DNA from: Lysobacterales bacterium
GTDB taxonomy: Bacteria; Pseudomonadota; Gammaproteobacteria; Xanthomonadales; SZUA-36
DNA: 18,383 bases
Assembly: GCA_029287515.1 (NCBI GenBank)
Contig: JARFQZ010000077.1
Location: forward strand, 1-18,383
Direction: 5' to 3'
Shown here piece after piece: positions 8,168-16,013 of the stretch (its first letter is position 1; the number at the start of each line of letters is the position of its first letter). The position numbers and the translations under genes are program-made. The notes under the pieces are model-generated. The model was not told where the DNA came from. It saw only the letters and a list, made by a program, of their open reading frames with translations, and made no database searches.

Positions 8168-8268
8168 GAAAGCGGTCGCGGCCGATTGCACCGGCGGTGA
8201 CTTGCCCGTAGAATTAACGGGATATAGATATGATTTTTTGGTCAAAACCAGATCAAAATAAATCACTT

Positions 8269-8274
8269 TATAAT
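8269..8274 (+). promoter_or_regulatory. Candidate -10 box of the ndk promoter
   Basis: A perfect TATAAT lies in an AT-rich stretch (8222–8285) that contrasts with the GC-rich coding sequence. Transcription from about 8281 would leave a leader of some 18 bases containing the Shine–Dalgarno. No good -35 hexamer is found 16–18 bp upstream, so an activator or an alternative box may be used. It is the most likely promoter for the long ndk-to-E1 gene run. Confidence 0.4.
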
Positions 8275-8285
8275 CATAATGATAC

Positions 8286-8291
8286 AAGGAG
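8286..8291 (+). promoter_or_regulatory. Shine–Dalgarno of ndk (supports a GTG start)
   Basis: AAGGAG ends seven bases before the GTG at 8299. This strong match, together with the alignment of the protein N-terminus to Ndk, fixes the non-ATG start. Confidence 0.8.
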
Positions 8292-8298
8292 TTTTTAA

Positions 8299-8724
8299 GT
8301 GCAAGTCGAGAGAACTTTATCAATCATAAAGCCGGATGCGGTCGCCAAAAATGTCATTGGCGAGATTTACAGCCGTTTTGAGCAGGCCGGGCTGAAAATC
8401 GTGGCGGCGAAGATGAAGCAGCTGAGCCGTGCAGACGCGGAAGAATTTTACGCGGTTCACGCAGAACGGCCGTTTTTTAATGACCTGGTCGGATTCATGA
8501 CCTCGGGGCCCGTGATGATCCAGGTGCTGGAAGGCGAAAACGCCATTGCGCTCAATCGGGAACTGATGGGTGCAACCAATCCCCAGGAGGCCGCGCCGGG
8601 AACCATTCGGGCCGATTTCGCGCAGAGCATTGACGCAAACGCGGTCCACGGCTCCGACGCCCCTGAAACCGCAGCAGTGGAAATTGCCTGTTTTTTTGAT
8701 GACAGCGACATTACTTCCCGCTAG
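8299..8724 (+). CDS. ndk: Nucleoside diphosphate kinase
   Basis: 141 residues, matching the family (E. coli 143). It transfers the gamma-phosphate from ATP to nucleoside diphosphates through a phosphohistidine. The active-site histidine is His117 in NAVHGSDAPETA, the same number as in E. coli. The N-terminal VERTLSIIKPDAVAKN and the GATNPQEAAPGTIRADF segment are also typical. Translation starts at GTG (8299), supported by AAGGAG seven bases upstream. It is the first gene of a long plus-strand run, and rlmN follows after 9 bp, as in many gammaproteobacteria. Confidence 0.98.
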   Translation: MQVERTLSIIKPDAVAKNVIGEIYSRFEQAGLKIVAAKMKQLSRADAEEFYAVHAERPFFNDLVGFMTSGPVMIQVLEGENAIALNRELMGATNPQEAAPGTIRADFAQSIDANAVHGSDAPETAAVEIACFFDDSDITSR

Positions 8725-8733
8725 CGGTTCTGG

Positions 8734-9837
8734 ATGTCCGTAACAGAAACACGCATCAACCTGCTGGATCTGGACGAAGTCCGGCTGCGGGAATTTTTCC
8801 TTTCGATCGGTGAGAAGCCCTTCCGGGCGGAACAGATTCTTAAGTGGATCTATCACCAGGGCGTCACCGATATCGACCAGATGACCAACCTGAGCAAGGA
8901 TTTGCGGCAAAACCTTGAGCGGGTTGCAGTGGTGGAACCGCCCAAAGTTCTCAGCGAGCAGGTGTCGCTGGATGGTACGACCAAGTGGCTGATTGGTTTC
9001 GGCGGCGGTAACGCCGTTGAAACCGTGTTCATTCCCGAGCCCAATCGCGGCACCCTCTGCATCTCTTCCCAGGTGGGTTGCGCGCTTAACTGCACGTTTT
9101 GCGCCACCGGGGCGCAAGGGTTCAACCGCAACCTGTCTACCGGTGAGATCATCGGGCAGGTATGGCTGGCGGCCCGGGCACTGGGCCATGAACGCAACGG
9201 AAAACGCCGTATCACGAATGTTGTGCTGATGGGCATGGGAGAGCCGTTGCTGAATTTTGATGCCGTGACGGCGGCGCTTTCACTCCTTCGCCATGACCTG
9301 GGGTTCGGCTTTGCGGCAAAACGCGTCACCCTGTCGACCGCCGGGCTGGTGCCGGGGATTGACCAGCTCAGGGAAACCATCGACGTTGCGCTCGCCGTAT
9401 CCCTGCATGCGCCGGAGGACACACTTCGCGAGACACTGGTGCCGTTGAATAAAAAGTACCCGATAAAGGAATTGATGCGCAGCTGCGCCGACTATGTATC
9501 AGATAAGCACAAGCGAACGGTGACGTTCGAGTACACGCTGATAGACGGCGTGAATGACCAACCCGAACACGCCAGGAAGCTCGTTAAACTTCTCAGGCGA
9601 CTTCCGAGCAAGCTGAACCTGATCCCCTTCAATCCTTTTCCCGGAACGCGATACCGTTGCTCCCCCGATGAACGGATCAGGAAATTCCAGGAAATCGTCA
9701 TGGCGGGCGGGCTCATTGCCACGGTCCGGAAAACCAGGGGGGACGATATTGACGCCGCGTGTGGCCAGTTGGCCGGAAAGGTCCTTGACCGCACCCGGAG
9801 AAGCCAGATGTTTCGCGAACACATGCAAGGGAACTGA
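8734..9837 (+). CDS. rlmN: 23S rRNA (adenine-2503-C2)-methyltransferase / tRNA A37 C2-methyltransferase RlmN
   Basis: 367 residues. This radical-SAM enzyme methylates C2 of A2503 in 23S rRNA and of A37 in some tRNAs. The iron–sulfur cluster motif CX3CX2C is Cys116, Cys120 and Cys123 (GCALNCTFCATG). The two further family cysteines are present: Cys109 in GTLCISSQVG, matching E. coli Cys118, and the methyl-carrying Cys343 in DIDAACGQLAG, matching Cys355. The GEPLLNFD motif, the SLHAPEDTLRETLVP segment and the RKTRGDDIDAACGQL ending are all typical. No clear Shine–Dalgarno precedes the ATG, but it lies 9 bp after the ndk stop, consistent with coupling. The pilF start follows the stop by a single base. 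Confidence 0.97.
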   Translation: MSVTETRINLLDLDEVRLREFFLSIGEKPFRAEQILKWIYHQGVTDIDQMTNLSKDLRQNLERVAVVEPPKVLSEQVSLDGTTKWLIGFGGGNAVETVFIPEPNRGTLCISSQVGCALNCTFCATGAQGFNRNLSTGEIIGQVWLAARALGHERNGKRRITNVVLMGMGEPLLNFDAVTAALSLLRHDLGFGFAAKRVTLSTAGLVPGIDQLRETIDVALAVSLHAPEDTLRETLVPLNKKYPIKELMRSCADYVSDKHKRTVTFEYTLIDGVNDQPEHARKLVKLLRRLPSKLNLIPFNPFPGTRYRCSPDERIRKFQEIVMAGGLIATVRKTRGDDIDAACGQLAGKVLDRTRRSQMFREHMQGN

Positions 9838-9838
9838 C

Positions 9839-10585
9839 ATGTTGAGAATCCTGTTACTGATAGCCGTCCTGTTCATCGCTTCCTGCGAAAGCACTCCGAA
9901 AAAGTCGGAAGAGTCACAGCGCAAGGCTGCTGAGACCAACACGTCGCTCGGCAGGAACTACATGGACCTGGGGCAGTACGAGATTGCGCTGGAAAAACTG
10001 AAAAGGGCGGTCGCCCACGACAAGACTTACGCGCCTGCACACACGCTGCTGGGTATTCTTTACGAAACCATCGGCGAAACCGAAAAGGCCGGTGAAGAGT
10101 ACAAGCTTGCCGTGCGCTACGATCCGACCGATGGCGATGTGAACAACAATTACGGTGCGTACCTGTGCGCCTCCGGAAAAGGTGAGGATGCAGAAAAATA
10201 TTTTCGCGCCGCGGTGGCCGACCCGTTTTACAGCACGCCGGCAATCGCTCTTTCCAACGCGGGGTCGTGCGCCCTGGACCAGGGTGATCTGGACAAAGCC
10301 GAGGCCTTTTTGCGACAATCACTGGAGTACGACAGCAAGCTGCCCGGGTCGCTGCTTCCAATGGCCCGGATCAGTTACGAACAGGGATCGTATTTGAGGG
10401 CCCGGGCCTTCCTGCAGCGTTACGAAGCTGTGGAGGCGATGAACGAAGAAAGCCTGACACTGGGATATGACATAGAACAAAAGCTGGGCGATCAGCAGGC
10501 AGCCAATCGTTACAGGCAAGAATTGATGGAGCGTTATCCCGGCTCCTCGCAGGCAGGCAGGAACGCTAGCCAGGACAGAAAATGA
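9839..10585 (+). CDS. pilF: Type IV pilus biogenesis lipoprotein PilF/PilW (TPR protein)
   Basis: 248 residues from the ATG at 9839. An earlier in-frame start (9668) lies inside rlmN and is rejected. The chosen start has AAGGG seven bases upstream and opens a lipoprotein signal, MLRILLLIAVLFIASC, with Cys16 as the lipidation site. The rest is tandem TPR repeats from about residue 35 on, such as NYMDLGQYEIALEKLKRAV and DQGDLDKAEAFLRQSLEYD. PilF/PilW helps the PilQ secretin assemble in the outer membrane, so the cell probably makes type IV pili. Its position between rlmN and rodZ is the usual one in pilus-bearing gammaproteobacteria. Its stop overlaps the rodZ start by 4 bp (ATGA). Confidence 0.93.
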   Translation: MLRILLLIAVLFIASCESTPKKSEESQRKAAETNTSLGRNYMDLGQYEIALEKLKRAVAHDKTYAPAHTLLGILYETIGETEKAGEEYKLAVRYDPTDGDVNNNYGAYLCASGKGEDAEKYFRAAVADPFYSTPAIALSNAGSCALDQGDLDKAEAFLRQSLEYDSKLPGSLLPMARISYEQGSYLRARAFLQRYEAVEAMNEESLTLGYDIEQKLGDQQAANRYRQELMERYPGSSQAGRNASQDRK

Positions 10586-11454
10586 GCAGCCAGAAAGAAC
10601 TGATACCGATGAGGCCGGGTGACCTGCTTCGGTACGAACGGGAACAAAAAGGACTGACCATCGAGAGAGCATCGAGGCAGTCCAGGATCAAGCCTTCCGT
10701 GCTTGAAGCGATCGAAAGCGGTGAAACCGGGGACATCCCCTCCGTCTACCTCAAGGGTTATATCAGAAATTATGCCCGCTTCCTTGATGTCGACCTGTCC
10801 GGCATAGAAGATCACATGGGGAATGTGCAGGGCGCCGAGCCCGAAGTTCGCACGGTATTTACCGTGAAAACCAACCGGGGCAAGGCCGAGAAATGGTTGA
10901 AAGCCTCCAGCTACCTGGCTGCGTCAGCCCTGATAGCGACCCTCGCATGGCAGTTTACCCACCAGGCCGTTCAGTTTTCACAGCGTGATTCGCAACAGAC
11001 CGCAGCTACCGCCTTGCCGGCAGATGACGCCGTCAGCGACGCCGGGGCGGCCGGGCCGGAACCGCGTCCGGCCAATACCCATCTCAATGCCTCGATTGCG
11101 TCAATGGAAATACTCGGCAATAACGACAGCGACGGCTCCAACTCAACGGCGGGGCAAGCCTGGTCGGCGATTACCGGTGAGGCCGGTGGGCGGGAAGAAT
11201 CCGGCCTGTTGCGTCATCGTTTGAGCATCACGACTTCGGCCGACACGTGGGTGGAAATTTCAGACGCCGCCGGGGATCAACTGGAACTGGATCTCATCCG
11301 CGCGGGCACCAGCCGGGAATACCAGGGGCAGGCGCCTTTCGAGGTCATGATCGGGCGGGCTTCCGCCGTGGAATTGAACATGGACGGCAAGGCCGTCAAC
11401 CTGGGACCGCATACGCGGGGCAACGTCGCCCGGCTGACGCTTCAGAACCGGTGA
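10582..11454 (+). CDS. rodZ: Cell-shape protein RodZ (HTH–membrane–DUF4115)
   Basis: 290 residues. The N-terminal part (about 10–80) is a Cro-type helix-turn-helix of the kind RodZ uses to bind MreB, with LLRYEREQKGLTIERAS and the conserved YLKGYIRNYARFL. A basic stretch (Lys101–Lys107) precedes one membrane helix at about 110–126. A low-complexity linker rich in Ala, Ser, Gly and Thr follows, then a C-terminal beta domain (about 205–288, DUF4115) that includes WVEISDAAGDQLE and GRASAVELNMDGK. RodZ links the MreB cytoskeleton to the envelope in rod-shaped cells. The start overlaps the pilF stop, and the stop overlaps the GTG of hisS. In many relatives ispG comes next; here hisS follows directly. 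Confidence 0.93.
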   Translation: MSSQKELIPMRPGDLLRYEREQKGLTIERASRQSRIKPSVLEAIESGETGDIPSVYLKGYIRNYARFLDVDLSGIEDHMGNVQGAEPEVRTVFTVKTNRGKAEKWLKASSYLAASALIATLAWQFTHQAVQFSQRDSQQTAATALPADDAVSDAGAAGPEPRPANTHLNASIASMEILGNNDSDGSNSTAGQAWSAITGEAGGREESGLLRHRLSITTSADTWVEISDAAGDQLELDLIRAGTSREYQGQAPFEVMIGRASAVELNMDGKAVNLGPHTRGNVARLTLQNR

Positions 11455-12728
11455 GCTCCACCATAAATTCAATCCGGGGCATGCACGATGTCCTGCCTTC
11501 AGATATGCACTTGTGGCATTTTCTGGAAGATACCGTCAGGGACGTCCTGTCAACTTACGGGTATCGTGAAATCCGTATTCCCGTGCTTGAAAAAACAGAG
11601 CTTTTCGCCAGGGCCATCGGCGATGCGACGGACGTCGTCGAAAAAGAAATGTCTACCTTCGAGGACCGCAACGGCGACCTGCTGAGCTTGAGGCCGGAGG
11701 GCACTGCCGGAGTCGTTCGTGCAGTTCTCCAAAACGGCTTGCTCTATGCTGCTCCGGTACGCCTCTGGTACATGGGTCCCATGTTTCGCCGGGAGCGCCC
11801 CCAGAAAGGCCGCACCCGGCAGTTTCACCAGGTGGGGGCGGAAGTGTTCGGGGCCGCGGGCCCCGATATCGACGCCGAATTGCTGGTGATGTGTCAGCGC
11901 ATCTGGCAAAAACTCGGACTCGAAGGCATCAGGCTCGAGGTCAATTCTCTCGGCACATCCCGGGAAAGAGCTGCCTACCGGGAGAGCCTGCACCGGTTTC
12001 TGAGCGATAACCGGGACCGGCTTGACGCCGACAGCATAAACCGGCTGGACCGGAATCCTCTCAGAATCCTGGACAGCAAAAACCCCGGGGTCCAGGAATT
12101 GTTGCGGGATGCACCCGTGTTGAATGATTACCTGGGCGAAGAGTCCCTGGGGCATTTTGAAGGCTTTCGCAGCCTGCTGGATGGTTTCGGAGTGGCTTAC
12201 CAGGTCAACCCGCGGCTGGTTAGGGGGCTCGACTATTACAGCCACACGGTTTTCGAGTGGATTACCAGCGAACTGGGCGCCCAGGGAACAGTATGCGCGG
12301 GCGGAAGGTACGACGGCCTGGTCGAAATCCAGGGCGGGCGGCCCTGGCCGGGTGTCGGATTTGCGATGGGGCAGGAAAGGCTGATCGAACTGATGCGTCA
12401 CCAGGCCGAGCCTCCCGGGGAAGTCCCCCATGTTTACCTGGTCATGGCAGGCGAAGAAGCAACGGCAGGCGGTCTGCAGCTTGCGGAACAGCTTCGCCGC
12501 CAGGTAGCCGGGCTGCGGATACAGTCAAATCTTGGCGGTGGCAGCTTTAAGTCCCAGTTCAAAAGGGCCGACCGCAGCGGTGCTCCACTAGCGGTGATTC
12601 TGGGCGAGGATGAACTCAGGGAAGGGCAGGTAACCGTCAAGCACCTTCGGGACCAGACCGGCCAGGAAAAAATTAACCTCGATGTCCTCGAATCCTGGTT
12701 CAAGAACTACCTGCGCATGTTAAACTAA
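11451..12728 (+). CDS. hisS: Histidyl-tRNA synthetase
   Basis: 425 residues from the GTG at 11451 (E. coli 424). This class II synthetase attaches histidine to tRNA-His. The start gives SSTINSIRGMHDVLP, matching the family N-terminus; an open frame further upstream overlaps rodZ and is not used. Class II motif 2 is MFRRERPQKGRTRQFHQVG, the histidine-specific loop is LVRGLDYYSHTVFEW, and motif 3 is GVGFAMGQERLIEL. GGRYDGL is also present. The anticodon-binding domain occupies the last 90 or so residues. GTGA couples it to rodZ by a 4-bp overlap, and no strong Shine–Dalgarno is visible, so it probably depends on rodZ translation. yfgM starts 25 bp downstream. Confidence 0.98.
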   Translation: MSSTINSIRGMHDVLPSDMHLWHFLEDTVRDVLSTYGYREIRIPVLEKTELFARAIGDATDVVEKEMSTFEDRNGDLLSLRPEGTAGVVRAVLQNGLLYAAPVRLWYMGPMFRRERPQKGRTRQFHQVGAEVFGAAGPDIDAELLVMCQRIWQKLGLEGIRLEVNSLGTSRERAAYRESLHRFLSDNRDRLDADSINRLDRNPLRILDSKNPGVQELLRDAPVLNDYLGEESLGHFEGFRSLLDGFGVAYQVNPRLVRGLDYYSHTVFEWITSELGAQGTVCAGGRYDGLVEIQGGRPWPGVGFAMGQERLIELMRHQAEPPGEVPHVYLVMAGEEATAGGLQLAEQLRRQVAGLRIQSNLGGGSFKSQFKRADRSGAPLAVILGEDELREGQVTVKHLRDQTGQEKINLDVLESWFKNYLRMLN

Positions 12729-12753
12729 TTCGTTTACATTCTGAGATTCCATC

Positions 12754-13413
12754 ATGGTAGAAGTTTATGACGCCCACGAGCAGGGCGAAATCGTCAAGAA
12801 ATGGCTGGCGGAAAACGGCAGCGCCATTGTAATGGGCCTGGTTATCGCGTTTGGCGGCCTCTTCGGATTCAAACAATGGCAGGGCTGGCAGGAGAACAGC
12901 CGGCAACGGGCAGCGGTAGAATTTGAGGTCATGTCCGACCTGCTGACAGCAGGCCAGCTGGACGCCGCCGTGGCAAATTTCCAGAACCTGAAGGAAGACT
13001 ACTCAAAATCTCCCTACACCGCGATGGCGGCTCTGCAGTTTGCACGCGCCCGGATCGAGGCAAACCAGACAGATCTCGCCGTCGGTCTCTATGAATACGT
13101 CATGGAGAACGGTTATCCCAGGGCAATGCAAGTCGTTGCCCGTGAGCGACTGGCGCGTGTGTTGCTGGATCAGGGCGATGCCGATGCAGCCCTGGCGCTG
13201 ATTGACGGTGCAACGGAACTTACCGGATTCGAGTCACGGTTTGCCGAAGTGCGGGGTGATATCCATTTCGACCAGGGAAGGGTCGAAGAGGCCAGGGAAG
13301 CCTACCTCGAGGCGCTGGCCCTGCTCGAACCCGGTGCGGGTGATCGCGGCTATCTGATGCTCAAACTGGAGTCACTGGGCGCGGAAGTCCCCGGCGAGGC
13401 TACCGGATCGTGA
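12754..13413 (+). CDS. yfgM: YfgM/AncA: membrane-anchored TPR-like periplasmic protein
   Basis: 219 residues. A short cytoplasmic N-terminus (VEVYDAHEQGEIVKKWLAENG) leads into one membrane helix at about 23–39, followed by a periplasmic helical, TPR-like domain (SKSPYTAMAALQFARARIEAN and DQGDADAALALIDGA). In E. coli YfgM associates with the SecYEG translocon and the chaperone PpiD and takes part in periplasmic proteostasis. The hisS–yfgM–bamB–der order is conserved. The Shine–Dalgarno is weak. Its stop overlaps the bamB GTG by 4 bp. Confidence 0.93.
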   Translation: MVEVYDAHEQGEIVKKWLAENGSAIVMGLVIAFGGLFGFKQWQGWQENSRQRAAVEFEVMSDLLTAGQLDAAVANFQNLKEDYSKSPYTAMAALQFARARIEANQTDLAVGLYEYVMENGYPRAMQVVARERLARVLLDQGDADAALALIDGATELTGFESRFAEVRGDIHFDQGRVEEAREAYLEALALLEPGAGDRGYLMLKLESLGAEVPGEATGS

Positions 13414-14570
13414 AAAAACTTCTTGTCGCTTTCATCGTGATTGCTTTGCTGCTCCAGGGCTGCAGCTGGATCGAGAGTTGGGGCGATGATGAGCCAAATG
13501 CACCGGCGCCACTGGTGGAGTTCGAAACTTCTCTGAAAGTGAAGAAAGTCTGGTCCGTGAATGTCGGTGACGGAATGGGCAAACAGGGCCTGAGCATGGC
13601 GCCGCGTTATTCCTCGGGAACGATTGTTACCGCCGACTACAAAGGCAAACTGGTTTCGGTCGATGCTGATACCGGCCAAAAGAACTGGGAGCTCAAAACC
13701 GAGCAGCCTTTTTCCGGCGGTCCCGGTCTCGATGACCGACAGATTTACATGGGTACCATCGACGGGCGAGTCATTGCCTACGATCGCGACAGTGGGACGG
13801 AACTCTGGAACGCGCAGGTGTCATCAGAAGTGCTGACCCCACCCGCGTCCGCTGACGGGATTGTCGTGGTCCGGTGCATCGATGGCCGGGTGTTTGGCCT
13901 GGATGAGATCAATGGCCGGCGTATCTGGATTTATGACCACAGTGTCCCGCTACTGACGCTTCGTGGTAACGCGGACCTGCTGGTCAGGGCCGGAGTGGTC
14001 TTCGTCGGATACGATGACGGCAGCGTCGTCAGTCTGAAGCTCGAGGACGGCAGCCTGGTCTGGAACCAGACTGTCGTTTCACCCGAAGGCCGCACCGAAT
14101 TGCAGCGTCTCGCGGACGTTGGAACCCAGATGGTGATCGTGGCCTCTGACCTGATTGTTTCCAGCTATAAGAAGCGCGTGGTCTCCCTGGCTGCAGATTC
14201 AGGGCGGTTGCTCTGGTTCAAGGAAATCTCCTCCGCCACTGGCGTGCAGGTAGACCGCACGAATCTCGCGATCAGCGAAGCGAATGGCGACCTCTGGATG
14301 CTGGACCGTCGAAACGGCTCCACCTTGTGGAAAATTGATTTATTGACCAACCGCGACCTCACGCGCCCTGCCTTTTACGGCAATTACGTCGTGGTCGGCG
14401 ACAAAGAAGGGTATATGCACTGGATTGATACTGGCATCGGCTCATTCGTAGCTCGTCAGCGGGCAGGCAAGAAGGGATTTGTAGCCGCGCCACTCACGGT
14501 CGGAACGACACTTTACGTGCTCACCCATGGAGGCGAACTGATCGCTTACCGTGCGGGTGCGGCGCTATAG
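13410..14570 (+). CDS. bamB: Outer-membrane assembly lipoprotein BamB
   Basis: 386 residues. The GTG start at 13410 gives MKKLLVAFIVIALLLQGC, a lipoprotein signal with Cys18 as lipidation site. The mature protein is a beta-propeller of PQQ-like blades; repeated patterns such as GQKNWELK, DSGTELWNAQ, EDGSLVWNQ and NGSTLWKIDLL mark successive blades. BamB is an accessory subunit of the BAM complex that inserts beta-barrel proteins into the outer membrane. GTGA couples it to yfgM. der begins 20 bp after its stop. Confidence 0.97.
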   Translation: MKKLLVAFIVIALLLQGCSWIESWGDDEPNAPAPLVEFETSLKVKKVWSVNVGDGMGKQGLSMAPRYSSGTIVTADYKGKLVSVDADTGQKNWELKTEQPFSGGPGLDDRQIYMGTIDGRVIAYDRDSGTELWNAQVSSEVLTPPASADGIVVVRCIDGRVFGLDEINGRRIWIYDHSVPLLTLRGNADLLVRAGVVFVGYDDGSVVSLKLEDGSLVWNQTVVSPEGRTELQRLADVGTQMVIVASDLIVSSYKKRVVSLAADSGRLLWFKEISSATGVQVDRTNLAISEANGDLWMLDRRNGSTLWKIDLLTNRDLTRPAFYGNYVVVGDKEGYMHWIDTGIGSFVARQRAGKKGFVAAPLTVGTTLYVLTHGGELIAYRAGAAL

Positions 14571-14578
14571 GTTCTGAC

Positions 14579-14582
14579 AAGG
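14579..14582 (+). promoter_or_regulatory. Shine–Dalgarno of der (supports a TTG start)
   Basis: AAGG lies eight bases before the TTG at 14591. The sequence around it, AAGGCCTT, is self-complementary, and GGTT (14570–14573) could pair with AACC (14587–14590), so a small hairpin could mask this site. Confidence 0.5.
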
Positions 14583-14590
14583 CCTTAACC

Positions 14591-15991
14591 TTGCTTCCCG
14601 TCGTCGCCATTGTCGGCAGGCCGAACGTCGGTAAATCGACGCTGTTCAATGCCCTGACCCGTACCCGGGACGCACTGGTCGCCGATATGCCGGGTGTTAC
14701 CCGGGACCGTCAGTACGGAATTTCAAAGGTTGGCAATACGCCGTGTCTCCTGGTTGACACCGGTGGCCTGGTATCCAATGCCGAAGGCATCGATTACCTC
14801 ACGGCAAAACAAGTGCACCAGGCGATCGATGAGGCTCACGTGGTGTTGTTCGTCGTCAGTGCGCGCGATGGACTGATGGCTGAAGACAAGGAGATCGCCA
14901 GTCTTCTCAGAAAATCTTCGCGGGACGTCATCCTGGTGGCAAACAAGGTAGACGGCCTCGATGCGGATACGGCAATGGCCGACTTTGCCAGCCTGGGAAT
15001 GGGTGAGTTGTTGCCCGTGGCCGCTGCACACCGGCGGGGTCTCGAATCGATGATGAGACGGGTCGACGGGCTGCTGCCCGACACAGCCGAATCGCCCGGG
15101 GAAGAAGAAACAGACCGCTTGCGCCTGGCCATTGTGGGCCGGCCGAATGTCGGTAAATCCACATTGGTCAACCGCTTGCTGGGTGAAGAACGAGTGCTCG
15201 CCTTCGATCAGCCGGGGACAACCCGTGACACCATCAGCATCTTTCTCGAGCGGGACGGACAGCCCTACGAGTTGATTGACACCGCCGGTGTCAGGCGGCG
15301 TTCCAAGGTCACCGAAGTCGTCGAGAAATTCAGTATCATCAAAGCGCTGCAAGCGATCGACCGGGCTCACGTGGTGGTGCTGATGCTCGACGCCAGCGAA
15401 GGTTTGACAGACCAGGACACGACGCTGCTGGGCCACGTGCTGACGCAGGGCCGTGCGCTGGTTATTGCCCTGAACAAATGGGATGGTCTGGATCCGGATC
15501 ACCGGAAACGCGTGAAGTCGGACATGGATCGCAAGCTCACGTATGTTGACTGGGCGCAGAGGGTGACTTTATCCGCCCTGCATGGCTCAGGCATACAGGA
15601 ACTGATGAACGCCGTTCAGCGCGCATTCAAAAGCGCGCTGGTGGATTTCAGCACACCCGAACTGACACGCGTGTTGAAAGCAGCTTTCGATGCTCATCAG
15701 CCCCCGATGAAGCATGGCCGGACCGCCAAGCTGCGTTACGCGCATTCCGGCGGCAAGCTTCCGCCGAGGATCATCATTCACGGCAGCCGCACGGATACCA
15801 TTCCCGATTCGTACCGCCGCTACCTTGTTAACCGGTTCATCAGGCACTTCAAGCTGAAGGGAACACCTGTATTCATTGATTTCAGGGACAGCGACAATCC
15901 CTACAAGGACCGCAAGAACGTATTGAGCAGACGGCAACTCGATAAACGCAAACGGCTGAAGAAATTTACCTCGCGGAAATCACGCAAATAA
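14591..15991 (+). CDS. der: Double-domain GTPase Der (EngA), ribosome assembly
   Basis: 466 residues. There are two tandem GTPase domains, each with the P-loop GRPNVGKST, at residues 9–17 and 183–191. The first has DTGG and NKVDG; the second has DTAGVRRRSKV and NKWDG. A C-terminal KH-like domain follows (about 350–440, with GRTAKLRYAHSGGKLPP), then a strongly basic tail ending in KKFTSRKSRK. Der is needed for maturation of the 50S subunit. Translation starts at TTG (14591): the N-terminus LPVVAIVGRPNVGK matches E. coli Der (VPVVALVGRPNVGK), with AAGG eight bases upstream. bamB precedes it, as in most gammaproteobacteria. The next gene, a sulfur-carrier E1, follows after 22 bp. Confidence 0.97.
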   Translation: MLPVVAIVGRPNVGKSTLFNALTRTRDALVADMPGVTRDRQYGISKVGNTPCLLVDTGGLVSNAEGIDYLTAKQVHQAIDEAHVVLFVVSARDGLMAEDKEIASLLRKSSRDVILVANKVDGLDADTAMADFASLGMGELLPVAAAHRRGLESMMRRVDGLLPDTAESPGEEETDRLRLAIVGRPNVGKSTLVNRLLGEERVLAFDQPGTTRDTISIFLERDGQPYELIDTAGVRRRSKVTEVVEKFSIIKALQAIDRAHVVVLMLDASEGLTDQDTTLLGHVLTQGRALVIALNKWDGLDPDHRKRVKSDMDRKLTYVDWAQRVTLSALHGSGIQELMNAVQRAFKSALVDFSTPELTRVLKAAFDAHQPPMKHGRTAKLRYAHSGGKLPPRIIIHGSRTDTIPDSYRRYLVNRFIRHFKLKGTPVFIDFRDSDNPYKDRKNVLSRRQLDKRKRLKKFTSRKSRK

Positions 15992-16013
15992 GCGCATTTG
16001 AAAAGGTCCCCGA

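Noticed and set aside
8237..8251. FadR-type operator (TGGTCAAAACCA)
   Set aside because: The half-sites are spaced by four bases rather than the three of the E. coli FadR consensus, and the centre does not match.
8320..9189. A 289-codon open frame on the minus strand opposite ndk and rlmN
   Set aside because: It spans two conserved genes and their junction, with no domain or ribosome-binding support.
9668..9838. Extended N-terminus for PilF
   Set aside because: It lies inside rlmN and would bury the lipoprotein signal that begins at 9839.
11247..11450. Extended N-terminus for HisS
   Set aside because: The extra 68 residues overlap rodZ and look unlike HisS; the GTG at 11451 gives the family N-terminus.
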